This document shows, one piece after another, positions 24,907-33,752 of a stretch of DNA of 64,000 nucleotides (position 1 is its first letter; every line of letters begins with the position of its first letter). A program made the position numbers and the translations under genes. The DNA comes from an uncultured Chthonomonadales bacterium. GTDB taxonomy: Bacteria; Armatimonadota; Chthonomonadetes; Chthonomonadales; CAJBBX01. The notes beneath the pieces are model-generated. The model made no database searches. It worked only from the letters and a program-made list of their open reading frames with translations, and was not told where the DNA came from. The stretch lies in NCBI GenBank assembly GCA_938005745.1, contig CALLMM010000016.1, forward strand, positions 35,223 through 99,222. Direction: 5' to 3'.

Positions 24907-26517
24907 TCAGGCGGGCGTCTGAGCGGAACCCTCCTCCTCCGCTACCGCCCCCGCGCTGTCGCGCAGAAGCCCGTAGAGCACGCCGTCCAGCAGTGCGTGC
25001 CACGAGGCTTCGATCATGTTGGTGGAGACGCCGATCGTGCTCCAGGTGCGGTCGCCGTCGGAGGAGTCGATGATCGTGCGGACTTTGGCGGCGGTTCCCT
25101 CGCGGACATTGACGACGCGCACCTTGAAGTCGGTCAGCTTGATGTCGGCGAGTTCGGGGTAGAAGTCCCGCAGCGCTTTGCGCAGAGCAAGGTCGAGCGC
25201 ATGTACCGGACCGTCTCCCTCCGCCACCACCAGCTGCTCCGAGCCGTTGACCTTCAGCTTGACGGTCGCCTCGGTGATCGGTTCGCGCTCGCCGCGCTTC
25301 TCCACGATGACCCGGAAGCTCTCGACATCGAACAGCTTGCGGTAGGTTCCGACGGTCTGCATCAGCAGCAGTTCGAACGAGGCTTCAGCGCCCTCGAAGG
25401 AGTAGCCGTCGCTCTCCAGCTTCGCCACCTTTTTCAAAAGCTCCCGGGTCTCCGGCGAGTTTTTCGCCAGATCGAGGGCGTGACTGGCGGCTTTGTTGAC
25501 GATGGTGCTGCCGCCGGACAGTTCCGAGACCAGCATCCGGCGCGAATTGCCCACGCACTCCGGGTCAATATGCTCGTAGGTGGCGCGGTGCTTGAGCACG
25601 GCGTCTACGTGTACCCCTCCTTTATGCGCGAAGGCGCTGCGTCCCACAAAGGGCTGGCGGGTATGCGGGGTGAGATTGGCGATCTCGTCCACATACTGGG
25701 AGAGGGCGGTCAGGTGCTTCAGGGAGTCCGGAAGCAGGCACTGGTAGTCCATCTTCAGCGACAGATTGGGAATGATGGAGCAGAGATTGGCGTTGCCGCA
25801 CCGCTCCCCGTATCCGTTGACCGTTCCCTGCACGTGCACCGCGCCGCTGCGCACGGCAAACAGGGCGTTGGCGACCCCGCAGCCGGCGTCGTTGTGCGTA
25901 TGGATGCCGATGGGAGCCTCTACCTGGCTGCCTACTGCGCGAACGATCTCCTCGATCTCGTACGGGAGCGTGCCGCCGTTAGTGTCGCACAGCACCAGCA
26001 CCGCCGCTCCCGCCGACTGCGCCGCGCGCAGGCATTGGAGGGCGTAGTCCGGATTGTGTTTGTAGCCGTCGAAGAAGTGTTCGGCGTCGTAGATCACTTC
26101 CGGCACGCGCGCCGCCAGATAGGAGACGGTGTCGTGGATCATCGCCAGGTTCTCCTCGTAGGAGACCTTGAGCGCATGGGTTACGTGGAAGTCCCACGAC
26201 TTGCCGAAGATCGTAACGACCGGCGTCTCTGCCTGCACGAGCATCTGCACCAGCTCATCCTCGGCGGCGGCGCGGTGCGGGCGGCGCGTGCTGCCGAAGG
26301 CAGCCATCCGCGCATGGTCGAAGCGAACCTTTTTAACCCGCTCAAAGAACTCGATATCCTTGGGATTCGAGCCGGGCCACCCGCCCTCGATGTAGTCCAT
26401 GCCGAACTCATCGAGTTTGCGGGCGATCCGCACTTTATCTTCGAGCGAGAAGCTCACTCCTTCGCCCTGCGAGCCGTCGCGCAGGGTCGTATCGTAGATG
26501 GCAATCCGTTGCTGCAT
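24907..26517 (-). CDS. cimA: Citramalate synthase
   Basis: A 536-residue enzyme of the isopropylmalate/homocitrate synthase family that condenses pyruvate and acetyl-CoA to (R)-citramalate, giving 2-oxobutyrate for isoleucine without threonine. It opens RIAIYDTTLRDGSQGEGVSF, where GSQGEG in place of GEQSPG is the usual mark of the CimA group. HTHNDAGCGVANALFAV holds the metal HxH. A C-terminal LeuA dimer domain (about 400-515) is present. leuA is a separate gene in the same window, which supports a different role here. It is followed 54 bp upstream in sequence by glnB on the same strand. Confidence 0.9.
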   Translation of the reverse strand: MQQRIAIYDTTLRDGSQGEGVSFSLEDKVRIARKLDEFGMDYIEGGWPGSNPKDIEFFERVKKVRFDHARMAAFGSTRRPHRAAAEDELVQMLVQAETPVVTIFGKSWDFHVTHALKVSYEENLAMIHDTVSYLAARVPEVIYDAEHFFDGYKHNPDYALQCLRAAQSAGAAVLVLCDTNGGTLPYEIEEIVRAVGSQVEAPIGIHTHNDAGCGVANALFAVRSGAVHVQGTVNGYGERCGNANLCSIIPNLSLKMDYQCLLPDSLKHLTALSQYVDEIANLTPHTRQPFVGRSAFAHKGGVHVDAVLKHRATYEHIDPECVGNSRRMLVSELSGGSTIVNKAASHALDLAKNSPETRELLKKVAKLESDGYSFEGAEASFELLLMQTVGTYRKLFDVESFRVIVEKRGEREPITEATVKLKVNGSEQLVVAEGDGPVHALDLALRKALRDFYPELADIKLTDFKVRVVNVREGTAAKVRTIIDSSDGDRTWSTIGVSTNMIEASWHALLDGVLYGLLRDSAGAVAEEEGSAQTPA

Positions 26518-26571
26518 ACGCTCTCTCTTTCGGTATCGGGGGCTTCGGCTCCGCGTTGAGCCGGTCGGGGA

Positions 26572-26910
26572 CTACAGAGCGGCGTCTCCGCGTTCGCCGG
26601 TGCGAATGCGAATCGCCTCTTCGACTTCGGAGAGGAACACCTTCCCGTCTCCGATCTCGCCGGTGCGCGCCGCCTCCAGAACGACCTCCACCGCCTCTTC
26701 CGCGCGGTCATCCGGCACGACGAACTCTAGCTTCACCTTCGGAAGCAGGTTGACGATATAGGTGTTGCCGCGATACTTCTCCGTGCGTCCGCGCTGCCGA
26801 CCGTAGCCGCGCACATCCGTCACGGTCATACCGGTGATGCCTATGGAAGAGAGCGCCTCTTTCACGTCGTCAAATTTGGTGGGGCGCATCACTACTTCGA
26901 TTCGTTTCAT
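26572..26910 (-). CDS. glnB: Nitrogen regulatory protein P-II
   Basis: A 112-residue PII signalling protein. Full-length match to the family: MKRIEVVMRPTKFDDVKEAL, then TVTDVRGYGRQRGRTEKYRG with the T-loop, where Y51 (the uridylylation site in enterobacteria) and Y46 are kept. The B-loop and C-loop marks TGEIGDGKVF and IRIRTGERGDAA are intact. PII senses ATP/ADP and 2-oxoglutarate and controls nitrogen assimilation targets. No amtB is adjacent, so a GlnK role is less likely. It lies directly upstream of cimA and is perhaps cotranscribed. Confidence 0.95.
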   Translation of the reverse strand: MKRIEVVMRPTKFDDVKEALSSIGITGMTVTDVRGYGRQRGRTEKYRGNTYIVNLLPKVKLEFVVPDDRAEEAVEVVLEAARTGEIGDGKVFLSEVEEAIRIRTGERGDAAL

Positions 26911-26938
26911 CGCTTCCCTGAACTCTGTCGGGCGAGAA

Positions 26939-27601
26939 TCACGCCGCAGGCGGCGGCTCCATCGCTTCCGGCGCCGGCGCGGTCTCTATCTGCTGAGTCG
27001 CCGGGGGTGTCTGAGCCTCCTCCGGCGGCGTGCGGTAGCGCAGCACCTTCGCGGGGACGCCCGCCACCACGGCGTTGTCCGGCACATCCTTGACGACGAC
27101 CGCCTGCGCGCCGATAATCACGTTGTTGCCGACGCGCACATATCCGAGCACCTTTGCGCCGACGCCGATCTCCACGTTGTCGCCGATGTAGGGCGTGCCG
27201 GTGTCGGTCGCGCCGATGATGACTCCCGGCTTGATCCACAGATCTTTGCCGATGTTGGCTTTGCTGTTAATGATGATACCGCACAGATGGTCAATTCGCA
27301 GTCCGGCGTCAATGGCGGTGGTGCGCGGAATATCTATCTGCAGGCGCGTTCTCACCCAGTTGTAGAGCAGGAAGTAGTAGAGATCGCATATCTGCCGGAT
27401 GATCGGTATGCGGCAGCGATACTTCACCCACTGTCCGTAGCGATAGACGACCACTGCGAGCAGGGCGGGATGTTCATAGGCGGCGCGCGCCAGTTGTTTC
27501 AGGAACTTCCGCGACCAGGGGCGCACCTCCTTGCCCGTGTACCGCTGCATATCCGCCGTAAATGTCGCCCAGAGGTTTTTGCCGCGATCTTCCCAGCGCA
27601 T
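26939..27601 (-). CDS. Serine acetyltransferase-like hexapeptide-repeat protein
   Basis: 220 residues from the ATG of MRWEDRGKNLWATFTADM; the track ORF extends into the neighbouring GT2 gene and is cut back. A helical N-terminal part with ARAAYEHPALLAVVVYRYGQ and LYNWVRTRLQIDIPRTTAID precedes a left-handed beta-helix: IDHLCGIIINSKANIGKDL, IKPGVIIGATDTGTPYIGDN and VPDNAVVAGVPAKVLR. This is the layout of CysE-like transferases. The C-terminus is a Pro/Ala/Thr-rich tail of about 30 residues, unusual for CysE. Its place next to GT2 and FAD genes hints at sugar acetylation as an alternative to cysteine synthesis. Confidence 0.78.
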   Translation of the reverse strand: MRWEDRGKNLWATFTADMQRYTGKEVRPWSRKFLKQLARAAYEHPALLAVVVYRYGQWVKYRCRIPIIRQICDLYYFLLYNWVRTRLQIDIPRTTAIDAGLRIDHLCGIIINSKANIGKDLWIKPGVIIGATDTGTPYIGDNVEIGVGAKVLGYVRVGNNVIIGAQAVVVKDVPDNAVVAGVPAKVLRYRTPPEEAQTPPATQQIETAPAPEAMEPPPAA

Positions 27602-27624
27602 GGATAGTCCGTCCAGACGTTCGC

Positions 27625-28620
27625 CTACTGCTTGACGCCGGCGTCGCGAGTGGCGGCCGTTACGACGTTCGCCTGCGTAACCTCCATCCGCGCCGTCTCC
27701 GTCTCCATGTAGAGGCGTTTTTCCCGATCTATGGCGAAACGGCTGCTTTCGCGCACTCCAACGCGCAGGTGGTCGGCGTAGTCGTCCCGGAACCACTTGC
27801 GGCGCGTTAGCAGCAGCTTCCACTGCCGGGCGCGGGCGGTCGCCCACTGACGCAGCAGGCAGTAGAGCGCGTAGGCGTCGCCGCAGCGGACATGCTTCCA
27901 GTAGAAGGCTCCGTCGCCGATACCGTAGTTTTTCATGGTGATGGGCCACTGTTCGCGGGTGCGCGTTCCGTAGTGATCCACTTTCACCAGCGGCTCCAGC
28001 AGGATGACGTATCCGGCGCGAAAGACCCGGTAGGCGAAGTCAAAGTCCTGCGAGGAGCGCAGGGGACCGCCGCCCCCCAGCGCCTCGTCGAAGCCACCCA
28101 CCTTTTCGATGATCGAGCGGCGGATCGCCATGTTCGCGCCCATGCCGAAGACTTTGAAGCCCAGCCCCTCGCCCAGACGCTCCCGCCGGGGGATGGGCAG
28201 CGCGGGAACGATGATCCCCTGCTTGACCGATTCTTTCAGGCTTTCGGGAACCAGCACCTGCCCGTAGAGCAGACCGGCTTTCGGGTCGGCGTCCATCGCC
28301 TCCCGGATCTGGGTCAGCCAGTCCGCAGGCACGATCACATCGTCGTCGGTGAACGCCATGATCTCGCCTTCGGTCGCCTTCATGCCCAGATTGTAGGCGC
28401 GAGACAGCCCGGCTTTATCCAGGTGATGATAGACGATGGCGCAGCGATCGCGGTACTGGCGCGCGAGGGTCTCGATGATCTTCTGCGTCGCGTCCGTCGT
28501 GCTCTGATCCATGATATGGATATCGAAAGAGGGATAGTCGCACTGCGCGATGCTCTCAATCGCCTGCCCGATGGTGTCGGGACGGTCGCGGGTACAGACT
28601 ATTACGGAGATATCTACCAT
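27625..28620 (-). CDS. Glycosyltransferase family 2
   Basis: A 331-residue GT-A fold enzyme, started at the ATG of MVDISVIVCTRDRPDTIGQ with AGGAAG six bases upstream. The nucleotide-sugar site is seen in SVIVCTRDRPDTIG and in IMAFTDDDVIVPADWL with the DDD metal motif (about 86-101). SSQDFDFAYRVFRAGYVIL supplies the acceptor-side ED-like part. No membrane helix is seen. It probably adds a sugar to a polysaccharide or glycolipid in the cytoplasm. It lies between a hexapeptide acetyltransferase and an FAD oxidoreductase of the same strand. Confidence 0.85.
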   Translation of the reverse strand: MVDISVIVCTRDRPDTIGQAIESIAQCDYPSFDIHIMDQSTTDATQKIIETLARQYRDRCAIVYHHLDKAGLSRAYNLGMKATEGEIMAFTDDDVIVPADWLTQIREAMDADPKAGLLYGQVLVPESLKESVKQGIIVPALPIPRRERLGEGLGFKVFGMGANMAIRRSIIEKVGGFDEALGGGGPLRSSQDFDFAYRVFRAGYVILLEPLVKVDHYGTRTREQWPITMKNYGIGDGAFYWKHVRCGDAYALYCLLRQWATARARQWKLLLTRRKWFRDDYADHLRVGVRESSRFAIDREKRLYMETETARMEVTQANVVTAATRDAGVKQ

Positions 28621-28688
28621 GAGCACTTCCTCTCCACCGGGCACAGATCAGCTGCCTGACGGCGTCCGACGCTCTGCCGCGCAGCTTC

Positions 28689-30095
28689 TCAAGCCCATTT
28701 CCCCCAGTTTGCGTTGGCGGTTTCGGCAAATCGAACGGTCAGTTCGGGCACATCCAGCAGCGTCCAGTTCACCCATTCGACCCCCTGCATGAACGAGTGA
28801 TCCTGATTGGAGACCTCGTACCGCCACGCTCCGAAACGTCCGCGGGAGGCGATGCCGATCTTTTTCAACGCCGGTTCGATCTTCCGGAGCAGTTCGTTGC
28901 GCTCCAGAGACGGGGTCGGGTAGCCGTGCTCCGCCACATAGTACCAGGTGTGATAGACCTGGTCCCGGCTGTGGATCAGACCGGTGTTCAGCAGTCCCTG
29001 AATGGTCTCCTCCACCACGGTCTCCCGGTTAACCGGCTTGACGCCCGATTCGCTGGTCTCGGTCATCAGCGACCAGAACTTTCCGGTCTCCGGCTCCGGC
29101 ACGTTGTTGGGGGAGTAGTGCGAGAAGACGGTAACCCGATAGAAGGGGCAGTTGCTCTCCGGGAAGTACATCCAGCACTTCTTCTGCAGTTTCGCGGGCA
29201 TCTCGCCCGTCAATCCCACTCCGATGATGTGCGAATGGGAGTAGAGCAGCTTAGACGCCGGCTCCATCACCTCGTCCACGCAGGGGTGCAGCATCCTGCC
29301 CAGCACGTCGAGCGGAACGGTGCTCAGCAGGCGGTCATAGGCGATCTGCTCGCCCTCCTCGGTGCGTATTCGCTTTGCGGCATGGTCTATCGCCTGAACG
29401 CGGGTGTTGTAGCGGAAGTGCTGTGCGCCGATCTGCGACGCCAGCGCGCGCCAGACCGCTCCCGTGCCGCCGTAGCGGGGGAACTGGAAGGTGTTATTGG
29501 GTCCCCAGCTCACATCGTCTTTCTCCAGGATGATGTTCTCCGACACCCGCCCGATATCCACGACCGCCACGCGCTCTCCGACCCATCCCGCCCACATGCG
29601 CTCGGGCGGATACGCCCAGACCTTGAAGTTGTACGGCTCCATGAAGATTTCGCGCAGCCCCCTGCCGAAAGTCTGATCAATCCAGGAGCCAAAGTCCTGA
29701 TTCGGGGAGGGAGTTCGCGGGGGGCGTTCCGCCAGTCCGCGCAGCGCCTTCGCGATCATCTCGCGGGGCAGATAGCGCAGATTGTTTTGAAAAGGGTAGG
29801 GGACGAATCGGTCGGCGATCCAGACCCACGACTCGCGCTCGTGATGGAGCCAGCCGTCCTCGCCCAGAGCCTCCTTCATCGCCCGGTCGAAGTAATCGTA
29901 GTGAGAGAACTGGACATGGCCGCCGACGTCCCAGGTGAAGCCCTTCTCATCCTGGTAGCTGCTGGCGAGTCCGCCCGCCTGTTCACTGGCTTCGAGGACC
30001 TGAAAGTTGGTATATCCCAGTTTTTTAAGACGATACGCCGCCCCGATTCCGGTCGGGCCCGCGCCGATAATCACGATCTTGCCGACATCGTTCAA
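28689..30095 (-). CDS. FAD-dependent oxidoreductase (UDP-galactopyranose mutase/amine-oxidase-like)
   Basis: A 468-residue flavoprotein. The N-terminal dinucleotide site is IVIIGAGPTGIGAAYRLKKL (about 7-26), followed by VLEASEQAGGLASSY for the FAD ribose. WDVGGHVQFSHYDYFDRAM and YGGTGAVWRALASQI match the NAD(P)/FAD family that includes UDP-galactopyranose mutases and protoporphyrinogen-oxidase-like enzymes. It stands beside GT2 and an acetyltransferase, so a role in making a surface sugar is likely. Whether it is a true mutase is not shown by the residues I can read. Confidence 0.75.
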   Translation of the reverse strand: MNDVGKIVIIGAGPTGIGAAYRLKKLGYTNFQVLEASEQAGGLASSYQDEKGFTWDVGGHVQFSHYDYFDRAMKEALGEDGWLHHERESWVWIADRFVPYPFQNNLRYLPREMIAKALRGLAERPPRTPSPNQDFGSWIDQTFGRGLREIFMEPYNFKVWAYPPERMWAGWVGERVAVVDIGRVSENIILEKDDVSWGPNNTFQFPRYGGTGAVWRALASQIGAQHFRYNTRVQAIDHAAKRIRTEEGEQIAYDRLLSTVPLDVLGRMLHPCVDEVMEPASKLLYSHSHIIGVGLTGEMPAKLQKKCWMYFPESNCPFYRVTVFSHYSPNNVPEPETGKFWSLMTETSESGVKPVNRETVVEETIQGLLNTGLIHSRDQVYHTWYYVAEHGYPTPSLERNELLRKIEPALKKIGIASRGRFGAWRYEVSNQDHSFMQGVEWVNWTLLDVPELTVRFAETANANWGKWA

Positions 30096-30181
30096 TGCTG
30101 CGGTCTCCTGATGCAGGTGTCTGGTAGGTCTCTCTTCTCCGCGCTGCCTCTGCGACGGGTTCCGGGCAGTCCGTTCGCCGT

Positions 30182-31267
30182 TCAGCGCAGCCGTTCGATC
30201 ACGCGCTCGCCCATCTCCCGGGTTCCGATCGGCGTGTCGCCCGGACCGGCGATGTCCGCCGTCCGGTATCCGGCTTCGATGGCATGCTCGACGGCGCGCT
30301 CGACGTCGAGCGCCGCCTCCTCCATGTCCAGCGAGTAGCGCAGCAGCATGGCTGCCGAGAGAATCGCCGCCAGCGGATTGGCGATGTCCTTGCCGGCGAT
30401 GTCCGGCGCGGAGCCGTGCACCGGCTCATACAGTCCCCGACTGCCGTTGCCCAGGCTGGCGGAGGGCAGCATTCCCAGACTGCCCGTCAGCATGGCGGCT
30501 TCGTCGCTGAGAATGTCCCCGAACATATTTTCGGTAACAATCACATCAAACTGGCGAGGATTCCGAATCAATTGCATGGCGCAGTTGTCTACCAGCATGT
30601 GCGTCAGTTCGACCTGCGGGTAGTCGGCGGCGACATGGGTCACGATGTCCCGCCACAGGCGCGAGGTCTCCATCACGTTGGCTTTGTCCACCGAGCAGAT
30701 GCGCCTCTGCCGGCGCAGCGCCGCCTCGAACCCGACCCGCGCGATCCGCTCGATCTCTTCGCTGAAGTAGATGCAGGTGTCAATGGCGCGATGCCCGTCT
30801 TCGGTGCGCTCTTTGGGCGTGCCGAAGTAGATGCCCCCGGTCAGTTCGCGCACGACCAGGATGTCCAGCCCTTCGCCCAGAAGCGCGTTCTTCAGCGGCG
30901 AGGCGTCGGCAAGCGCGGGATAGAGCCGCGCCGGGCGCAGATTGGCGTAGAGTGAAAGCTCTTTCCGCAGAGGCAGCAGCGCGCCCAGCTCCGGGCGCAT
31001 GGTCGGCGGCTCGATTCTGTCCCATTTGGGACCGCCCACCGCGCCGAACAGGATCGCGTCGGCGTGGCGGCAGAGCGCCAGCGTCTCCGGCGGCAGCGGG
31101 TGCCCCGTCTCGTCGTAAGCGATCCCTCCGACCAACCCCTCTTCAAACAAAACAGTGACGCCGTGCCGGCGCGCCACCGCATTCAACACCTGAACCGCCT
31201 GTTCGACCACCTCCGGACCGATGCCGTCACCGGGCAGCACTGCAATCGTCTTCACCATTTCACTCAT
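30182..31267 (-). CDS. leuB: 3-isopropylmalate dehydrogenase
   Basis: A 361-residue NAD-dependent oxidative decarboxylase of leucine synthesis. Marks: [20 protein letters not shown] (about 6-25), [34 protein letters not shown] and the Asp-bearing [14 protein letters not shown], then [16 protein letters not shown] for NAD binding. Length is usual. It starts [14 protein letters not shown], and the second Met is also possible. It is separated from leuCD by four unrelated genes (two GNATs, a NYN gene and hairpins), so the leu genes are not a single operon. Confidence 0.96.
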   Translation of the reverse strand: MSEMVKTIAVLPGDGIGPEVVEQAVQVLNAVARRHGVTVLFEEGLVGGIAYDETGHPLPPETLALCRHADAILFGAVGGPKWDRIEPPTMRPELGALLPLRKELSLYANLRPARLYPALADASPLKNALLGEGLDILVVRELTGGIYFGTPKERTEDGHRAIDTCIYFSEEIERIARVGFEAALRRQRRICSVDKANVMETSRLWRDIVTHVAADYPQVELTHMLVDNCAMQLIRNPRQFDVIVTENMFGDILSDEAAMLTGSLGMLPSASLGNGSRGLYEPVHGSAPDIAGKDIANPLAAILSAAMLLRYSLDMEEAALDVERAVEHAIEAGYRTADIAGPGDTPIGTREMGERVIERLR

Positions 31268-31338
31268 CCCTCACCTCCCACAGAGTGCGAAGCCACAGGG
31301 CGTTATGGAGTGAAACGGCGTGTGAAAAACGCATGGCT

Positions 31339-31827
31339 TCATTCTGCGTTATCGGCGCTCCCTTCCTGTGATAAGCTCTGTTCCATCACGAACGAGACCT
31401 GATGGAATCCGGCGCGCCGCCAGAATCGAACGGCGGCTTCATTGGCGGCGACCACCTGCACCGAAACGCGCGTGATTCCTTGACGCCGCAGCGCCGCCAG
31501 TAGTTCCATCACCAGCCGCGTGCCGAACCCTCGCCCCCGATAGGGAGGCGCGACCGCCAGCAGTTCGATGACGGCGCGCTGCTGTGAGCGGCGCGAGACG
31601 TCCGGCTCAAAACGCGCCCCGACATAGCCCAGCGTGGTGTGTTCCGCGCGCGCCACCAGCGCGATTGCCTGCTCCCCCGGCAGATAGGCGCGCAGATGCT
31701 CCTCCATCTCCGTGTCGCTCATCCCTTCCCAGAGCCGGGTGTCCGGCTGCGAGGCGAAGGAGAGCGCGTCGCGAGTCAGAGACGCCATGCTTTTCAGATC
31801 CGATTCGGTCGCCGGCTCGATAATCAT
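31339..31827 (-). CDS. GNAT family N-acetyltransferase
   Basis: A 162-residue GNAT protein. The acetyl-CoA loop is APPYRGRGFGTRLVMELLAA (about 94-113), preceded by the beta-4 strand VIELLAV. The C-terminal VSVQVVAANEAAVRFWRRAGF is the standard motif B with Asn and the aromatic. The substrate is unknown. Its start overlaps the stop of the next GNAT gene by 4 bp, so the two are translationally coupled. Confidence 0.85.
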   Translation of the reverse strand: MIIEPATESDLKSMASLTRDALSFASQPDTRLWEGMSDTEMEEHLRAYLPGEQAIALVARAEHTTLGYVGARFEPDVSRRSQQRAVIELLAVAPPYRGRGFGTRLVMELLAALRRQGITRVSVQVVAANEAAVRFWRRAGFHQVSFVMEQSLSQEGSADNAE

Positions 31828-32336
31828 CCCTTCTTTCCCTCCACATCCATCCGCAGCATGCGCAGAAACGGGCGAAATCCCATCGCCTCCCAGAACTGCC
31901 CCGAGATCGGGTTCGCCTCCGAGATAAACAGTTCGATGGCGGTCACCTCATGCCTGCGAAACCAGAGCAGCAGGCTCTCCACCAGCGCGCGCCCCACGCC
32001 GCGCCGCCGCCACCCCTGCGTTACCGATATATCGGAGATGAAACCGTACTTCCCCATCGGGTAGATCGGCTTGCGGACGTGCAGTTCGCCCAGAATATAG
32101 CCGATGACGCTGCCCGCCGACACCGCGACCAGCACATGCGCGCTGCGCGAACGGATGGCGGCGTGCAGCTGACGCTGCAGTTCGCGCGCCGCATTCGGGG
32201 CGAACCGGAAGCGCGAATCGTAGGCGTGGTGGAAGTCCATCATCTCCTCCCACAACGCCACAATTGCCGGAATATCCTGTCGCTGCGCTTCTCGCAGGAT
32301 AAATCCGCCTGCCTGCGCTGGCTGGTCGGTCTGCAT
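31824..32336 (-). CDS. GNAT family N-acetyltransferase
   Basis: A 170-residue GNAT protein, first of a coupled pair. It opens with FILREAQRQDIPAIVALWEE and has the acetyl-CoA site VTQGWRRRGVGRALVESLLL (about 116-135) and IELFISEANPISGQFWEAMG with the C-terminal signature. It is more similar to RimI/PhnO-type small acetyltransferases than to its partner gene, so the pair is not a recent duplication. The substrate is unknown. Confidence 0.85.
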   Translation of the reverse strand: MQTDQPAQAGGFILREAQRQDIPAIVALWEEMMDFHHAYDSRFRFAPNAARELQRQLHAAIRSRSAHVLVAVSAGSVIGYILGELHVRKPIYPMGKYGFISDISVTQGWRRRGVGRALVESLLLWFRRHEVTAIELFISEANPISGQFWEAMGFRPFLRMLRMDVEGKKG

Positions 32337-32362
32337 GTTCCTCTGGCTGGTCGGGGAGAGGA

Positions 32363-32395
32363 GGAGGCAGCCGCGATCCGTCTCCGGCTGCCTCC
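32363..32395. terminator. Hairpin between the NYN gene and the GNAT pair
   Basis: An 11-bp perfect stem GGAGGCAGCCG / CGGCTGCCTCC with an 11-base loop, downstream of the NYN gene on the minus strand. No U-tract follows on the minus strand. Its stem sequence resembles that of the terminator at 1412-1445. Confidence 0.5.
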
Positions 32396-32411
32396 TTCGG
32401 TTTCGGGCGGG

Positions 32412-32981
32412 CTATTCCAGCGAGCGGACAAAGGCGACTCCGGGCGGCTCCTCGCCGTACTCCGGCAGACGGTCGGTGCGCGCGATACACCGCTCCAGGT
32501 CCCGCATATCGAAGTAGTTGCGTCCGACCACATTGCGAAGCTCGCGCGCCGTCATATCCGGATGCGCCACCACCGCGATTCGTTTTCCGCGTGAGCGCAC
32601 CAGTTCCAGCGCACGCTCAAAGTCGCCGTCGCCGCTGAGCAGGATGCAGGTGTCGTACAGATTGACGGTGTTGAACATATCAATCACCAGTTCAATATCG
32701 AGATTTGCCTTCTCCACGATCTCGCCGGTGGTGTCGTCCACCATCTGCTTGATGGTCTTGGTGCGAACCGTGTAGCCGGAGTACATCAGATACTCATGGA
32801 ATGCGCCGTCGCGTCCTTTGGTCTGCGTATCCGCGCCCGTATAGTAGTAGGCTTCGCTGATGATATTACCGGCTTCGCGTCCGAAATAGGAGAGAACCTT
32901 GCGAAAGTCAATATACCATCCCAGTTTCTTCTGCGCGTAGTACATATTCGCGCCATCCACAAAGATCGAAACGCGCTGCAT
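32412..32981 (-). CDS. NYN domain (LabA/DUF88-like) protein
   Basis: A 189-residue protein with a PIN-like NYN fold. The first acidic site is VSIFVDGANMYYAQKKLGW (D9 with N12); the second is CILLSGDGDFERALELVRSR with D-G-D. AVVAHPDMTARELRNVVGRN and YFDMRDLE complete the LabA/DUF88 layout. Such proteins are metal-dependent ribonucleases or RNA-binding regulators. No antitoxin-like partner is adjacent. The length is typical of the single-domain bacterial group. The target RNA is unknown. Confidence 0.85.
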   Translation of the reverse strand: MQRVSIFVDGANMYYAQKKLGWYIDFRKVLSYFGREAGNIISEAYYYTGADTQTKGRDGAFHEYLMYSGYTVRTKTIKQMVDDTTGEIVEKANLDIELVIDMFNTVNLYDTCILLSGDGDFERALELVRSRGKRIAVVAHPDMTARELRNVVGRNYFDMRDLERCIARTDRLPEYGEEPPGVAFVRSLE

Positions 32982-33047
32982 CCGTTACCATTCCTCTCTG
33001 TCAGAACAGAAACGACGGGCGAGAGGGGGCAGGATAGCTTTCGCCCC

Positions 33048-33665
33048 TCACGCTTTCGCGCCGACGCCTCGTTTCCACGCCGGTCGGCGGGATTCGTAGA
33101 CGCGGATCGCCTCTTCATATTGCAGTGTCAGTCCAATGTCGTCCAGACCGTTCAGCAGGCAGTGTCTGCGGAACGGGTCTATCTCAAACGCCACAGAGAA
33201 GCCCTCCGAGTCGTTGACCGTCTGCGCCTCCAGGTCCACCGTCAGCTGGCAGCCGGGGTGCCTCTGCGCCCGCTCAATAATCTGCGCGACGGCGTCTTCG
33301 GGCAGTACGACCGGGAGTATACCATTTTTGAAGCAGTTATTGTAGAAGATGTCGGCGAAGGAGGGGGCGAGAATGGCGCGAAAGCCGTAGTCCAGCAGCG
33401 CCCAAGGCGCATGTTCCCGGCTGGAGCCGCTGCCGAAGTTCTTGCCTGCGGCGAGGATCGTCGCTCCCTGGTAGCCCGGCGCGTTCAGTTCGAACTCCGG
33501 ACTGAGGGAGCCGTCCTCATGGTATCGCCAGTCGAAGAAGAGAAACTCCCCGAACCCGGTGCGCTCCACGCGCTTGAGGAACTGCTTGGGGATGATCTGA
33601 TCGGTGTCCACGTTCGCCCGATCCAGCGGGGCGACGATGCCGGTGTGTCTGACAAAAGGTTCCAA
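33048..33665 (-). CDS. leuD: 3-isopropylmalate dehydratase, small subunit
   Basis: A 205-residue swivelling-domain subunit pairing with leuC. Family blocks: [60 protein letters not shown] with the GSSREHA substrate-binding loop, and [12 protein letters not shown]. It follows leuC on the minus strand after an 87-bp spacer with three copies of a 16-bp repeat. The enzyme isomerises 2-isopropylmalate to 3-isopropylmalate. Confidence 0.95.
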   Translation of the reverse strand: MEPFVRHTGIVAPLDRANVDTDQIIPKQFLKRVERTGFGEFLFFDWRYHEDGSLSPEFELNAPGYQGATILAAGKNFGSGSSREHAPWALLDYGFRAILAPSFADIFYNNCFKNGILPVVLPEDAVAQIIERAQRHPGCQLTVDLEAQTVNDSEGFSVAFEIDPFRRHCLLNGLDDIGLTLQYEEAIRVYESRRPAWKRGVGAKA

Positions 33666-33684
33666 CGACGGTTCTCCTTCACAA

Positions 33685-33732
33685 GATGCCGATGCCGGCA
33701 GATGCCGATGCCGGCAGATGCCGATGCAGGCG
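33685..33732. repeat. 16-bp tandem repeat, three copies, between leuC and leuD
   Basis: GATGCCGATGCCGGCA occurs twice without change and a third time as GATGCCGATGCAGGCG, head to tail. Each unit also contains the shorter GATGCC twice. It lies in the short spacer between leuC and leuD, so it is noncoding in the accepted annotation. Confidence 0.9.
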
Positions 33733-33752
33733 CCGCCGCGCAGGCAGCGCGC

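Noticed and set aside
32412-32981. NYN protein as part of a toxin-antitoxin or defence system
   Set aside because: No antitoxin-like gene or defence gene adjoins it; the neighbours are leuD and a GNAT gene.
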